37,867 bases of DNA from CAZRKC01 sp964600665. Its GTDB lineage: Bacteria; Bacillota; SLNR01. Shown here in pieces: positions 23,503 to 31,919 of the stretch (the stretch's first letter is position 1; each line of letters starts with the position of its first letter). A model generated the notes under the pieces. It had not been told where the DNA came from. It was given only the letters and a program-made list of their open reading frames with translations, and searched no databases. Made by a program: the position numbers and the translations under genes. The stretch is taken from contig CAZRKC010000021.1 in the NCBI GenBank assembly GCA_964600665.1, positions 1 to 37,867 on the forward strand, written 5' to 3'.

Positions 23503-23991
23503 TCAACGAGTCCCGGCAATTCCAGCATGGAGCAATGCCACCGCTTGGGCTGCGATGCCTTCTTTTCGGCCAGTCAGACCTAACCCTTCGGTGGTGGTTG
23601 CTTTGATGTGGACCTGTTGGGCTTGAACGCCCAATGCATCTGCCATGTTAGCCTCTATGGCATGCATATGGGATGCCAGTCGCGGCGATTGGGCCACCAC
23701 CACTGCATCCACATTTCCCAATTCGTATCCGGCTTCCCGAATCAGGCGGCCGGTTTCAGCTAACAGCAAAAGACTGGACACGCCAGCATAGGTTGGATCG
23801 GTATCTGGAAAATGTCGACCAATATCCCCAAGGCCAGCCGCACCCAACAACGCATCGATGACAGCGTGAATCAACACGTCAGCATCGGAATGCCCCACCA
23901 GTCCAGTGGGGTGATCCAGTCGGACGCCCCCAATGATCAAGGGTCGCCCCGCCACAAGTTTATGTACATCGTACCCAATTCCGACTCGCAT
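23503..23991 (-). CDS. ispF: 2-C-methyl-D-erythritol 2,4-cyclodiphosphate synthase
   Basis: The product is 162 residues from ATG 23991, which overlaps the ispD stop by one base. IspF closes the cyclodiphosphate in the MEP isoprenoid pathway. Metal-binding and signature motifs are intact: RVGIGYDVHKL, GLVGHSDADVLIHAVIDALL, FPDTDPTYAG and HIKATTTEGLGLTGRKEGIA. The pairing with ispD gives consecutive-pathway enzymes from one message. Confidence 0.96.
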   Translation of the reverse strand: MRVGIGYDVHKLVAGRPLIIGGVRLDHPTGLVGHSDADVLIHAVIDALLGAAGLGDIGRHFPDTDPTYAGVSSLLLLAETGRLIREAGYELGNVDAVVVAQSPRLASHMHAIEANMADALGVQAQQVHIKATTTEGLGLTGRKEGIAAQAVALLHAGIAGTR

Positions 23992-24698
23992 CAAGTGGGC
24001 TCCTTTCGAATTCGCGTCCATATCTCCGCCATGACCAGATCCTGTGGATGGGTCACTTTGAGGTTCCCCGGATCTCCCCGGATCACGGTGACCGGTTCTC
24101 CGGCCATTTCCAGCAATGCCGCATCGTCTGTCGCATTCCAACCGTCGCTAAACGCTCGCTGGTGAACTGCCCACAAAGCAGCAAAACGAAACATTTGCGG
24201 GGTTTGTGCCTGCCACATCGTCGACCGGTCTACCGTCTCGATTACTTTAAGTGACAGGGGATCCACCCGTTTGAGTGTGTCCACTGCCGGTATTGCTGAA
24301 AGGGCGGCCCCGTACTTCATCCCGGCCCGAATCACCTGTTCGATCAGTGAGACAGTGACTAGAGGCCGGACCCCGTCATGGATCAGGACCCACTGAGGGG
24401 GCTCATCCCGCCAGCTTAAATAGCGCAGCCCATTGAATACGGACATTTGGCGGTTCTCCCCACCCGGGATCACATCCGTTACCTTGGCAAAACCGTCTTG
24501 ACCGATATAGGTTTCTCGACACAGGTCTAAATCATCCCCGTGGGCAATCACAATAATCTCATCGATCTGGCTGCATTGGCAAAGTGCTGTCAGCGCATGG
24601 GATAACATGGGCTTCCCATCCAGCTGCAACCACTGTTTATGGACTCCGCCACCCATACGGGTGCCGGTTCCGGCTGCGGGAACCAAAGCTGTCACCAT
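23991..24698 (-). CDS. ispD: 2-C-methyl-D-erythritol 4-phosphate cytidylyltransferase
   Basis: The product is 235 residues. ATG 24698 is chosen from the GGGAGGGAG site ahead of it. IspD joins CTP to MEP. The nucleotide-binding start is ALVPAAGTGTRMGGGVHKQW, then VIPGGENRQMSVFNGLRYL, VLIHDGVRPLVTVSLIEQVI and KYGAALSAIPAVDTLKRVD, then WQAQTPQMFRFAALWA with DDAALLE. It begins 13 bases after the PIN/TRAM stop, so it is in the same operon as that gene and ispF. Confidence 0.96.
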   Translation of the reverse strand: MVTALVPAAGTGTRMGGGVHKQWLQLDGKPMLSHALTALCQCSQIDEIIVIAHGDDLDLCRETYIGQDGFAKVTDVIPGGENRQMSVFNGLRYLSWRDEPPQWVLIHDGVRPLVTVSLIEQVIRAGMKYGAALSAIPAVDTLKRVDPLSLKVIETVDRSTMWQAQTPQMFRFAALWAVHQRAFSDGWNATDDAALLEMAGEPVTVIRGDPGNLKVTHPQDLVMAEIWTRIRKEPT

Positions 24699-24711
24699 GG
24701 GTCTCCCTCCC

Positions 24712-25809
24712 TTATACAACCGCGATTTTCAACTTGGCGAAAATCATTCGCCCAGCGGCAGTCTGCAGGACACTGGTGACCATGACCTCCACGGTCTCAC
24801 CTAAAAAGCGTTTCCCACCGTCAACGACGATCATGGTACCGTCATCCAAATATGCCACGCCTTGTCCGGGTTCTTTCCCGTCTTTGAGAATATGGACCGT
24901 CATTTCTTCCCCGGGCAGAACCACGGGTTTGACGGCATTAGCCAGTTCATTGATATTCAGTACAGGGACCCCCTGCAACTCAGCCACTTTATTCAAGTTA
25001 TAATCGTTGGTAATGACCTTGCCGTTCATTTGTTTCGCCAGTTTCACCAACTTGCTGTCCACTTCCGCGACATCATTGAAATTCTTCTCGATGATCTGTA
25101 CCGGGATATCCAGCTCTTTCTGAATCCGATTGAGGATATCCAAGCCCCGGCGCCCCCGATTCCGTTTCAGCAAATCAGATGAGTCTGCGATATGCCGAAG
25201 TTCTTCAAGTACAAAACCGGGAATGACGATGGGCCCTTCTATAAAGCCGCTTTTGCAGATGTCTGCGATTCGGCCGTCGATAATCACGCTGGTGTCCAGA
25301 ATTTTGCTGGCAGGCTTACTGTCCGTGCGGGTTGCCCGCTCCCGGCCACCAAAGATGGGGAGGGCGGTCAGAAAATGGCCGATTTCTTCACGTTTGTTCA
25401 CGGCGACGCTGATTCCCAGATAACCGAGGATCACGCTGCTTAAGGGGGACAGGATCGCCCCCACCCACGGTAGCCGGGAAAAAGCACTGCCCAACAGATT
25501 GGCGATGATCAAACCGATGATCAAACCGACGGAGCCGGCGATAATGTCCTGGATCGGTGCGCGTTTCAACCGGGTTTCAAACCAGACGGTCAACTGCTTG
25601 ACTCCTCTAATGATGGATGGCGCCAACAGATAGCTGATTAATCCACCCACCAGGGCACCCGCAGCCAAAAGGCTGCTCATGATCAATAGATCCATTTCAA
25701 ACCCGATCAGTGCTGGCAACTGGGGTAATATGAAAAGTATGATTGCATAACCAATGGCCAGACCCATGAGTGTCAGCAGAATTCGGGCAGCTCGTTCTAC
25801 TTGTGTCAT
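24712..25809 (-). CDS. PIN/TRAM-domain membrane protein (YacL-like)
   Basis: The product is 365 residues. Four hydrophobic segments fill residues 1-145. The PIN nuclease domain follows: ILDTSVIIDGRIADICKSGF, GPIVIPGFVLEELRHIADSS, NRGRRGLDILNRIQKEL, VDSKLVKLAKQMNGKVITND, with the acidic catalytic residues present. A TRAM domain closes it (VAYLDDGTMIVVDGGKRFLG, ETVEVMVTSV). YacL-type proteins are widespread next to ispD in Firmicutes; their RNA target is not established. It is the first gene of the ispD-ispF operon. Confidence 0.93.
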   Translation of the reverse strand: MTQVERAARILLTLMGLAIGYAIILFILPQLPALIGFEMDLLIMSSLLAAGALVGGLISYLLAPSIIRGVKQLTVWFETRLKRAPIQDIIAGSVGLIIGLIIANLLGSAFSRLPWVGAILSPLSSVILGYLGISVAVNKREEIGHFLTALPIFGGRERATRTDSKPASKILDTSVIIDGRIADICKSGFIEGPIVIPGFVLEELRHIADSSDLLKRNRGRRGLDILNRIQKELDIPVQIIEKNFNDVAEVDSKLVKLAKQMNGKVITNDYNLNKVAELQGVPVLNINELANAVKPVVLPGEEMTVHILKDGKEPGQGVAYLDDGTMIVVDGGKRFLGETVEVMVTSVLQTAAGRMIFAKLKIAVV

Positions 25810-25867
25810 GTTAATTCACCTCCTCTCATCCATATTGGACTCCTAAAGATCCTCAGAGGTTCCGTCT

Positions 25868-25898
25868 AAAAAAAAATACGTCAGGCGCATCTGACGTA
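25868..25898 (-). terminator. Terminator after carD
   Basis: The stem TACGTCAG / CTGACGTA around ATGCGC is followed by nine T residues on the minus strand, 24 bases after the carD stop. Confidence 0.85.
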
Positions 25899-25922
25899 CC
25901 CTCAAGTAATGGAAAGCGTGCG

Positions 25923-26405
25923 CTATCCGATATACTCTTCCAGCAGTGAGGTGGCCGTTCCTTCTTCCATCCCTTTTGCCAGAACCAATTCACTCAAGAG
26001 AATCTGACGAGCGTTGTCCAGCATTTTTCGTTCCCCGGTGGACAAACCCTTTTCCTTTTCTCTCAGAACCAGGTTGCGGACTACTGCCGCGACCTCATAC
26101 ACGTCACCCGTCTTGATCCGCTCCAGATTGGCCCGGTAGCGCCGATTCCAACTGGTCGCCATATCACCGTCCCGGGTTTGGAGGATCCCAAAGACCCGAT
26201 CCACCCCTGCAGCATCGATGACATACCTTAAACCAATCCGCTCAACATTCTTCAGTGGGATCATGACTTTCAGTTCACCGATTGGGAGCCGCATAATATA
26301 GTACTGCTTGGTCTCCCCCAGAACTTCCTGCTCCTCGATGGCCTCGATGACCCCTGCTCCATGCATGGGATACACGACTTTATCCCCTATATTGAACACG
26401 GGCAC
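25923..26405 (-). CDS. carD: CarD/CdnL-type RNA-polymerase-binding regulator
   Basis: The product is 160 residues. The N-terminal Tudor-like RNAP-interaction domain is clear (FNIGDKVVYPMHGAGVIEAI, MRLPIGELKVMIPLKNVERI), and the helical DNA-binding end has SWNRRYRANLERIKTGDVYE, VAAVVRNLVLREKEKGLSTG and ERKMLDNARQILLSELVLAK. It should bind the RNAP beta subunit and modulate open-complex formation. It has its own strong promoter and is followed by a terminator, so it is probably a single-gene unit. Confidence 0.94.
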   Translation of the reverse strand: MPVFNIGDKVVYPMHGAGVIEAIEEQEVLGETKQYYIMRLPIGELKVMIPLKNVERIGLRYVIDAAGVDRVFGILQTRDGDMATSWNRRYRANLERIKTGDVYEVAAVVRNLVLREKEKGLSTGERKMLDNARQILLSELVLAKGMEEGTATSLLEEYIG

Positions 26406-26444
26406 TCCTCCTCCAGGATAGAAAAATATTCCTTATACTCTTCC

Positions 26445-26473
26445 ATGGTAACATATTTACGGGGGGTTGTCAA
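26445..26473 (-). promoter_or_regulatory. carD promoter
   Basis: TTGACA (26473-26468), 17-base spacer, TACCAT (26450-26445). It is divergent from the promoter at 26497-26526, with 23 bases between the two -35 boxes. Confidence 0.8.
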
Positions 26474-26496
26474 ACCAGCACAGGTCCTGCTGACAA

Positions 26497-26526
26497 TTGA
26501 CAAATGCAGCTGTAACCCAGTATAAT
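26497..26526 (+). promoter_or_regulatory. Promoter of the Cys-rich small gene
   Basis: TTGACA (26497-26502), 18-base spacer, TATAAT (26521-26526). Confidence 0.85.
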
Positions 26527-26570
26527 GAAGACAAATCATCATTCAAATTCTGACAGAAGAGGTGGGCACT

Positions 26571-26966
26571 ATGGATGATCCCTGTTGCGTAAATTTCCAG
26601 GAAACGGTATCTTCGCTCCTCATCCGTCATCGCAGTATCCTGGATGTGCTATCTAAATTCCAAGAAACCAATGCCCGGGTCAACCGCTCCATCGTCAAAG
26701 CTGTCACATCCTGCGGCTGTCTGCGAATCAAAGCGGACAAACAAGCTTTTCCAGAGGATCTTCTTTTCTGTGATATCAGCAAATACATGGACGACCATCT
26801 GGAAGGTGAACTTTGCGAATCCTGCCGAGAGATCATCGAATCGGAACTGGGTCGGAACCTCTTCTACTTTACAGCATTATGCGATCTCTTCGGTTTCTCC
26901 CTGTGCGATATCATGGTGGCAGAACGAGAGAAACTCGCCGCATTAGGCCGGTTCACCCTCACTTAA
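26571..26966 (+). CDS. Conserved Cys-rich small protein, function unknown (DUF1573-like?)
   Basis: The product is 131 residues; ATG 26571 has AGGTGG at proper spacing, with an in-frame GTG at 26562. Mostly helical, with cysteines in CC, CGC, C and CESC groups (DPCCVNF, VTSCGCLRI, GELCESCREII). The start (NFQETVSSLLIRHRSILDVL, SKFQETNARVNRSIVKAV) resembles a small clostridial family that I recall being filed under DUF1573, but this is memory, not a search. The cysteines suggest a metal or redox site. It has a strong promoter and a two-way terminator shared with radA. Confidence 0.7.
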   Translation: MDDPCCVNFQETVSSLLIRHRSILDVLSKFQETNARVNRSIVKAVTSCGCLRIKADKQAFPEDLLFCDISKYMDDHLEGELCESCREIIESELGRNLFYFTALCDLFGFSLCDIMVAEREKLAALGRFTLT

Positions 26967-26990
26967 AAAAGCCTTTTCAAGGCTTTTTTT
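26965..26990. terminator. Bidirectional terminator between the small gene and radA
   Basis: AAAAAAGCCTT-TTC-AAGGCTTTTTTT works in both directions and separates two convergent genes; the radA stop is at 26993. Confidence 0.85.
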
Positions 26991-26992
26991 GT

Positions 26993-28354
26993 TTATATCC
27001 CCAGCACCGCTTCCAAGGCCTGCCGCAAAGAGGATACCCAAACCAACTCCATGCGGGTGTCCAAACTTTCACCTTTTTGATTTCCCCGCGGAATGACTGC
27101 TTTTTTAAATCCCATTCGCTCTGCTTCCCGCAGCCGCTGGTCCAACCGGGAAACCCCGCGTACTTCCCCGGCCAGTCCCACTTCTCCCATGATCACAGTA
27201 TCCGGTTCCACAGGCAGATCCCTGTGGCTAGAGGCTAATGCAATGGCAAGCCCCAAATCGATGGCGGGCTCGTCCACTTCGATGCCCCCGGCTACTTTAA
27301 CAAAGACATCGGAAGCACCCAGATGCATCCCGGTCCGCTTCTCCAAAACCGCTAACAGCAACTGGATCCGTTTCATGTCCACGCTGTCAGATGTCCGTCG
27401 GGGCGGAATAAAGGGCGATGGTGACACCAGGGCCTGAATCTCCACCAGCAATGGGCGGGTCCCTTCGATGGTCGGCACCACCACACTGCCGGAGACATGA
27501 AATGGCCGCTCTTCCAGAAACACCCGGGATGCATCCGGCACATCCACCAGTCCCTGCTGACGCATTTCAAACAACCCCACTTCATTGGTCCCCCCAAAGC
27601 GGTTCTTGACCGCCCGGAGGATGCGATAGTGGGTATTCCGCTCACCTTCGAAATACAAGACCGTATCCACAATATGCTCCAGTACCCGCGGACCGGCCAG
27701 TGTACCGTCTTTGGTCACATGCCCTACCACCAGAGTGGTCATCCCCATGGTTTTGGTGAGGCGGAGCAGTAAGGCAGCGCTTTCCCGCACCTGGCTGACA
27801 CTCCCTGGTGCCGACGGAATGTCCGGCCGATACATGGTCTGAATGGAATCGATGATCAACATAGACGGTTGCATCTTTGCCACTGCTATCTGGATCTCGT
27901 CCAGGTTGGTCTCACTGAGGACATAGAGATCCTGCACGACGGCATCCAGACGTCGCGCCCGCAAATGGATCTGACGGGTGCTTTCCTCACCGGTGACATA
28001 GAGGACCGGTGTTCCCCGCTTGGCACCATGAGCGGCAATCTGCAAAGTCAGACTGGATTTCCCGATCCCGGGTTCTCCCACGATCAAGACCAACGAACCG
28101 GGCATCAGCCCGTCTCCCAGGACGCGGTCCAGTTCCGGTGATCCGCTGGTCAATCGCGGAGTATCGTCACCTTCCATACTGTCAATGGCTACAGGAACAG
28201 CTCCTGAACCGATGGACAATCCCCGGGGGGCATCGTCTTTGATGAATTCTTCTGTCATAGTATTCCAACTACCGCATCCGGGGCATTTACCGCTCCATTT
28301 AACGGCATCATACCCGCAGGATTGACAGACGTAGACAGTTTTCCGTTTACTCAT
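26993..28354 (-). CDS. radA: DNA repair ATPase RadA (Sms)
   Basis: The product is 453 residues from ATG 28354 (AGAGGAGG upstream). Order: zinc finger Cys10/13/24/27, RecA-like ATPase with Walker A GEPGIGKSS and Walker B PSMLIIDSIQTM, the RadA motif KNRFGGTNEVGLFEM, then the LonC-like domain (GMHLGASDVFVKVAGGIEVD, SSHRDLPVEPDTVIMGEVGL). It is a branch-migration helicase in recombinational repair. The start codon overlaps the stop of the tocopherol-cyclase-like gene (ATGA), so the two are translationally coupled, an uncommon partner. Confidence 0.96.
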   Translation of the reverse strand: MSKRKTVYVCQSCGYDAVKWSGKCPGCGSWNTMTEEFIKDDAPRGLSIGSGAVPVAIDSMEGDDTPRLTSGSPELDRVLGDGLMPGSLVLIVGEPGIGKSSLTLQIAAHGAKRGTPVLYVTGEESTRQIHLRARRLDAVVQDLYVLSETNLDEIQIAVAKMQPSMLIIDSIQTMYRPDIPSAPGSVSQVRESAALLLRLTKTMGMTTLVVGHVTKDGTLAGPRVLEHIVDTVLYFEGERNTHYRILRAVKNRFGGTNEVGLFEMRQQGLVDVPDASRVFLEERPFHVSGSVVVPTIEGTRPLLVEIQALVSPSPFIPPRRTSDSVDMKRIQLLLAVLEKRTGMHLGASDVFVKVAGGIEVDEPAIDLGLAIALASSHRDLPVEPDTVIMGEVGLAGEVRGVSRLDQRLREAERMGFKKAVIPRGNQKGESLDTRMELVWVSSLRQALEAVLGI

Positions 28355-29343
28355 GGATGTGCCTCCTCTTGGGGTTGATCCACCACCATCATTTGATCGC
28401 CACCATATTCCACACCGCAACATACACCCATCTCATCGAACAGGGTACGTCCATCATTGCGGGCGGTCAGCCGGACATGGACGGTTGCCGACAGATTTTC
28501 TTGAACAAAGGGGACCATTTGATCATCTTGAGGCCCGGGAAGAAGAATGAAATCGTCTCTGCGGGTCAGTGTCTCCAATTCCAGGCGATACAATCGGTTT
28601 TCTGCCTGGATCACGGCATCTGCACCTTTCTGTCGGATCTTGAGTTTACTGCGGTTCATGGTGGTGAAGGCATAAAACTGATCCTTAACCGACAGTCCGA
28701 TGAGAAATCCACGAAAACTTGATACCGGGAACGGGATATGCGCCAGTGAGCAGGAGATGGATGCCGGAATGGTATCAAAATGATTGCACTGGACCCAAAT
28801 CCAAGAATACGGAAAAGTCTGCCCCCAGTTTTTTTCCACATATCCCCGCCCGCCAGTAAAATCCAAAGCTTCACCGTTGATGACGATCTGACCCGTCAAT
28901 GCCATATCCATGGCACAGACTTGACTGTAACACTGCATATGGGGAATGTAGTTGTAAATCCCCATGCTGCCGGGATGCAGCCACGAATCCGGCCAGCGAC
29001 TTACTTCATCGAACCGTAAGGTCCCCTGCAGGTTCATATCCGGTGTCTTCATATCCACTGACAGGCCGGTCAGGGAAAACCGGCTCCTCCCCACCTGGAT
29101 ATCAAAACGATCACGAGCAGCAGAAAAGTCACTTACAGGATAGCGGATATAATCCATATGCCCTCGATGCCCCTGCACCACCTGGATAAATCCGTGATGA
29201 TGACCCGGATCTCTGCCCAGATAAATACCGGGGATCAGAACCAAAACTCGAGAGCGGCTGGCATCCACCAGCTTGTAATACCACCCTTCAAAAAAACGAT
29301 GGCGTTTCCCGTGACCATGATACCGATCGGGATCCCGCAGCAT
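28351..29343 (-). CDS. Tocopherol-cyclase-like family protein
   Basis: The product is 330 residues; GGGAGGG precedes ATG 29343. It matches the tocopherol cyclase-type fold (PF14249): FFEGWYYKLVDASRSRVLVL, PGHHHGFIQVVQG, a middle with SWLHPGSMGIYNYIPHMQCY, and GGRGYVEKNWGQTFPYSWIW. Clostridial members do not make tocopherol and their substrate is unknown; an amphipathic lipid-like ligand is a guess. It lies between the clpC terminator and radA, overlapping the latter by 4 bases. Expression must come from read-through or a promoter I did not find in the short gap. Confidence 0.85.
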   Translation of the reverse strand: MLRDPDRYHGHGKRHRFFEGWYYKLVDASRSRVLVLIPGIYLGRDPGHHHGFIQVVQGHRGHMDYIRYPVSDFSAARDRFDIQVGRSRFSLTGLSVDMKTPDMNLQGTLRFDEVSRWPDSWLHPGSMGIYNYIPHMQCYSQVCAMDMALTGQIVINGEALDFTGGRGYVEKNWGQTFPYSWIWVQCNHFDTIPASISCSLAHIPFPVSSFRGFLIGLSVKDQFYAFTTMNRSKLKIRQKGADAVIQAENRLYRLELETLTRRDDFILLPGPQDDQMVPFVQENLSATVHVRLTARNDGRTLFDEMGVCCGVEYGGDQMMVVDQPQEEAHP

Positions 29344-29399
29344 GACCTTCCCTCCCTTTTCCTACGTATTGATTCGTAGCCGTCCCGGCATATCCCTGC

Positions 29400-29428
29400 A
29401 AAAAAAGAGGCTGTCTTGCGACAGCCTC
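29400..29428 (-). terminator. Terminator after clpC
   Basis: The stem GAGGCTGTC-GCAA-GACAGCCTC is followed by a run of T residues on the minus strand. It ends the ctsR-mcsA-mcsB-clpC unit. Confidence 0.9.
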
Positions 29429-29435
29429 ACCAAGC

Positions 29436-31901
29436 TCATTTTTCTTTGCGTTCGAATGTGAATACGTCTTTGACGAAATCCACCTGGACCGTATCTCCGG
29501 CCGTAAACTGTCGCCGCAAGTACGCTTCCGAAAGGGGATCCTCCACCAGCCGCTGAATCGCGCGGCGCAAGGGACGTGCTCCGTAAGTCTGGTCATATCC
29601 TTTGGCTAGCAATTCGTCTTTGGCTGCCTGGGTGACAGTGATCCGAATATCATTTTCCAGCAGCCGTCGGCCCAGCTCATTGAGCATCAGATCCACGATC
29701 TGCCGGATTTCGTTTTCTCCCAGATGATGGAAGACGATGGTTTCATCTACCCGGTTGAGAAATTCCGGTCTGAAAGTCCGGCGCAATTCACCGGTCACTC
29801 GTTCTTTCATGTCATCATAACGGGCTAGTTCTTCTGTTTCCGATGGCTTAAATCCTAAAGCTGCTTCTTTTTTCAAAAGGCTCGCCCCCACATTGGAGGT
29901 CATAATCACAACGGTATTGCGGAAATCCACCGCGCGGCCCTGGTTATCGGTCAAGCGGCCATCCTCCATGATCTGCAAGAGGATATTGAATACTTCCGGA
30001 TGGGCTTTTTCGATCTCGTCCAACAAAATGACCGAGTAAGGTTTACGGCGAACGGCTTCCGTCAACTGACCGCCTTCATCATATCCCACATATCCAGGAG
30101 GTGCACCCACCAAGCGGGATACAGAGTGACGTTCCATATATTCGGACATATCGATTCGCACCATGGCATCTTCGTCGCCAAATAGGGCTTCCGCCAATGC
30201 CCGGGCTAGTTCTGTCTTGCCAACCCCGGTGGGTCCCATAAAGATGAAGGAACCAATGGGCCGTTTCGGGTCTTTGAGCCCTGCCCGGGCCCGTCGCACC
30301 GCTTTGGAGATGGCCGTCACTGCTTCATGCTGACCAACCACCCGCTCATGCAGGAGATCCTCTAAATTCAACAATCGCTGAGACTCCTCTTCTGCAAGCT
30401 TTCGTACCGGGATCCCCGTCCAGCTAGACACGATGGAAGCGATGTCATCTTCTGTGACCTGGGCATAATTTGTCGTATGCTTTTGTTTCCATTCTGCTTT
30501 CTGCTGTTCCAGATTTTCCCTTAAAGCATGCTCCTGATCCCGAAGTTGGGCGGCTTTCTCAAACTCCTGGCTTTTGATGGCTGCCTCTTTTTCCATCCGC
30601 ACTTTCTCTAGTTTTTCCTCCAGTTCTTTCATATCCGGTGGTGCCACCATGGTATTCAGGCGAACCCGGGATGCCGCTTCATCCACCAGATCGATGGCTT
30701 TATCCGGCAAAAACCGTCCCGAAACATATCGGTCTGACATGCGTGCAGCAGCGTCTAAGGCATCATCTGTGATTTTCACCCGATGATGGGCTTCATAGCG
30801 GTCCCGGAGTCCTTTGAGTATGGCGATGGTTTCTTCCACTGTGGGTTCATCCACCGTGATGGGTTGGAAACGGCGTTCCAACGCCGAATCCCGCTCCACA
30901 TGCTTGCGGTATTCGTCCAGTGTGGTCGCTCCTACCACCTGCATTTCCCCTCGTGACAAGGCCGGCTTCAGGATATTGGATGCGTCGATGGCCCCTTCAG
31001 CCGCACCGGCCCCGATAATGGTGTGCAGTTCATCCAAAAAGACAATCACATTCCCGGCGGCTCGAATCTCTTCCATCACCTTTTTCAGGCGCTCTTCAAA
31101 TTCTCCCCGGTATTTTGTCCCGGCGATGAGGGACGCCAGATCCAGGGATACCACCCGTTTGTCCTTCAAGGTTTCCGGAACATTGCCTTGCACGATTCGC
31201 GTCGCCAAGCCTTCGGCGATGGCTGTCTTGCCGACCCCGGGCTCACCAACCAAACACGGATTGTTTTTAGTCCGGCGGCTGAGGATCTGGATCACCCGCT
31301 CAATCTCGATGTCACGGCCGATGACCGGATCCAAACTGCCGGTCTTTGCCATTTGTGTCAAATCTCGACTGAAACTGTCTAATGTGGGGGTCGCACTTTT
31401 TGTGCCTGGTGCTGCTTTGGCTTGAGTTGCACCCACCGGTTCGGGCTGTAAGTCCCCCGCATCTGGGGCACCCAGGAGCTCCATCACGACCTTGTGCACC
31501 TGAGGCATACTGGCCCCCAGACCTTCCAGTACCCGGGATGCCACCCCTTCACCTTCACTGATCAATGCCAGCAGCAAATGCTCGGTGCCGACATAATTAT
31601 GCGCTAATTTCCGCGCCTCTAATGGCGCCAGTTCCAATACGACTTTTTTGGCTCGGGGTGTAAAACCGACTTCGCCTTCAACCTGGGTATCTCCCATGCC
31701 AATGAGCTTTTCCACTTCGCTCCGCACCTGGTCGAGATTGATCCCCAAGACTTCCAGGGCTTTTGCAGCCACGCCGCTGCCTTCACTGATCAGTCCCAGC
31801 AGGACATGTTCGGTGCCCACGGTACTGTGTTGCAATCTTTTGGCTTCTTCCTGTGCTAAAAAGATAACACGTTGCGCACGTTCGGTATATCGTCCAAACA
31901 T
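29436..31901 (-). CDS. clpC: ATP-dependent Clp protease ATPase subunit ClpC
   Basis: The product is 821 residues. Two Clp N repeats (residues 1-145; AQRVIFLAQEEAKRLQHSTV), AAA1 with Walker A GEPGVGKT (219-226) and VIVFLDELHTIIGAGAAEG, the middle domain with the UVR-type helix (KSQEFEKAAQLRDQEHALRE), AAA2 with GPTGVGKTE and VILLDEIEKAHPEVFNILLQ, and the C-terminal D2-small domain. It unfolds substrates for ClpP, and phospho-arginine made by McsB marks them. It is the last gene of the CtsR-controlled operon. Confidence 0.98.
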   Translation of the reverse strand: MFGRYTERAQRVIFLAQEEAKRLQHSTVGTEHVLLGLISEGSGVAAKALEVLGINLDQVRSEVEKLIGMGDTQVEGEVGFTPRAKKVVLELAPLEARKLAHNYVGTEHLLLALISEGEGVASRVLEGLGASMPQVHKVVMELLGAPDAGDLQPEPVGATQAKAAPGTKSATPTLDSFSRDLTQMAKTGSLDPVIGRDIEIERVIQILSRRTKNNPCLVGEPGVGKTAIAEGLATRIVQGNVPETLKDKRVVSLDLASLIAGTKYRGEFEERLKKVMEEIRAAGNVIVFLDELHTIIGAGAAEGAIDASNILKPALSRGEMQVVGATTLDEYRKHVERDSALERRFQPITVDEPTVEETIAILKGLRDRYEAHHRVKITDDALDAAARMSDRYVSGRFLPDKAIDLVDEAASRVRLNTMVAPPDMKELEEKLEKVRMEKEAAIKSQEFEKAAQLRDQEHALRENLEQQKAEWKQKHTTNYAQVTEDDIASIVSSWTGIPVRKLAEEESQRLLNLEDLLHERVVGQHEAVTAISKAVRRARAGLKDPKRPIGSFIFMGPTGVGKTELARALAEALFGDEDAMVRIDMSEYMERHSVSRLVGAPPGYVGYDEGGQLTEAVRRKPYSVILLDEIEKAHPEVFNILLQIMEDGRLTDNQGRAVDFRNTVVIMTSNVGASLLKKEAALGFKPSETEELARYDDMKERVTGELRRTFRPEFLNRVDETIVFHHLGENEIRQIVDLMLNELGRRLLENDIRITVTQAAKDELLAKGYDQTYGARPLRRAIQRLVEDPLSEAYLRRQFTAGDTVQVDFVKDVFTFERKEK

Positions 31902-31919
31902 ATCGTTTCCTCCTTTACT

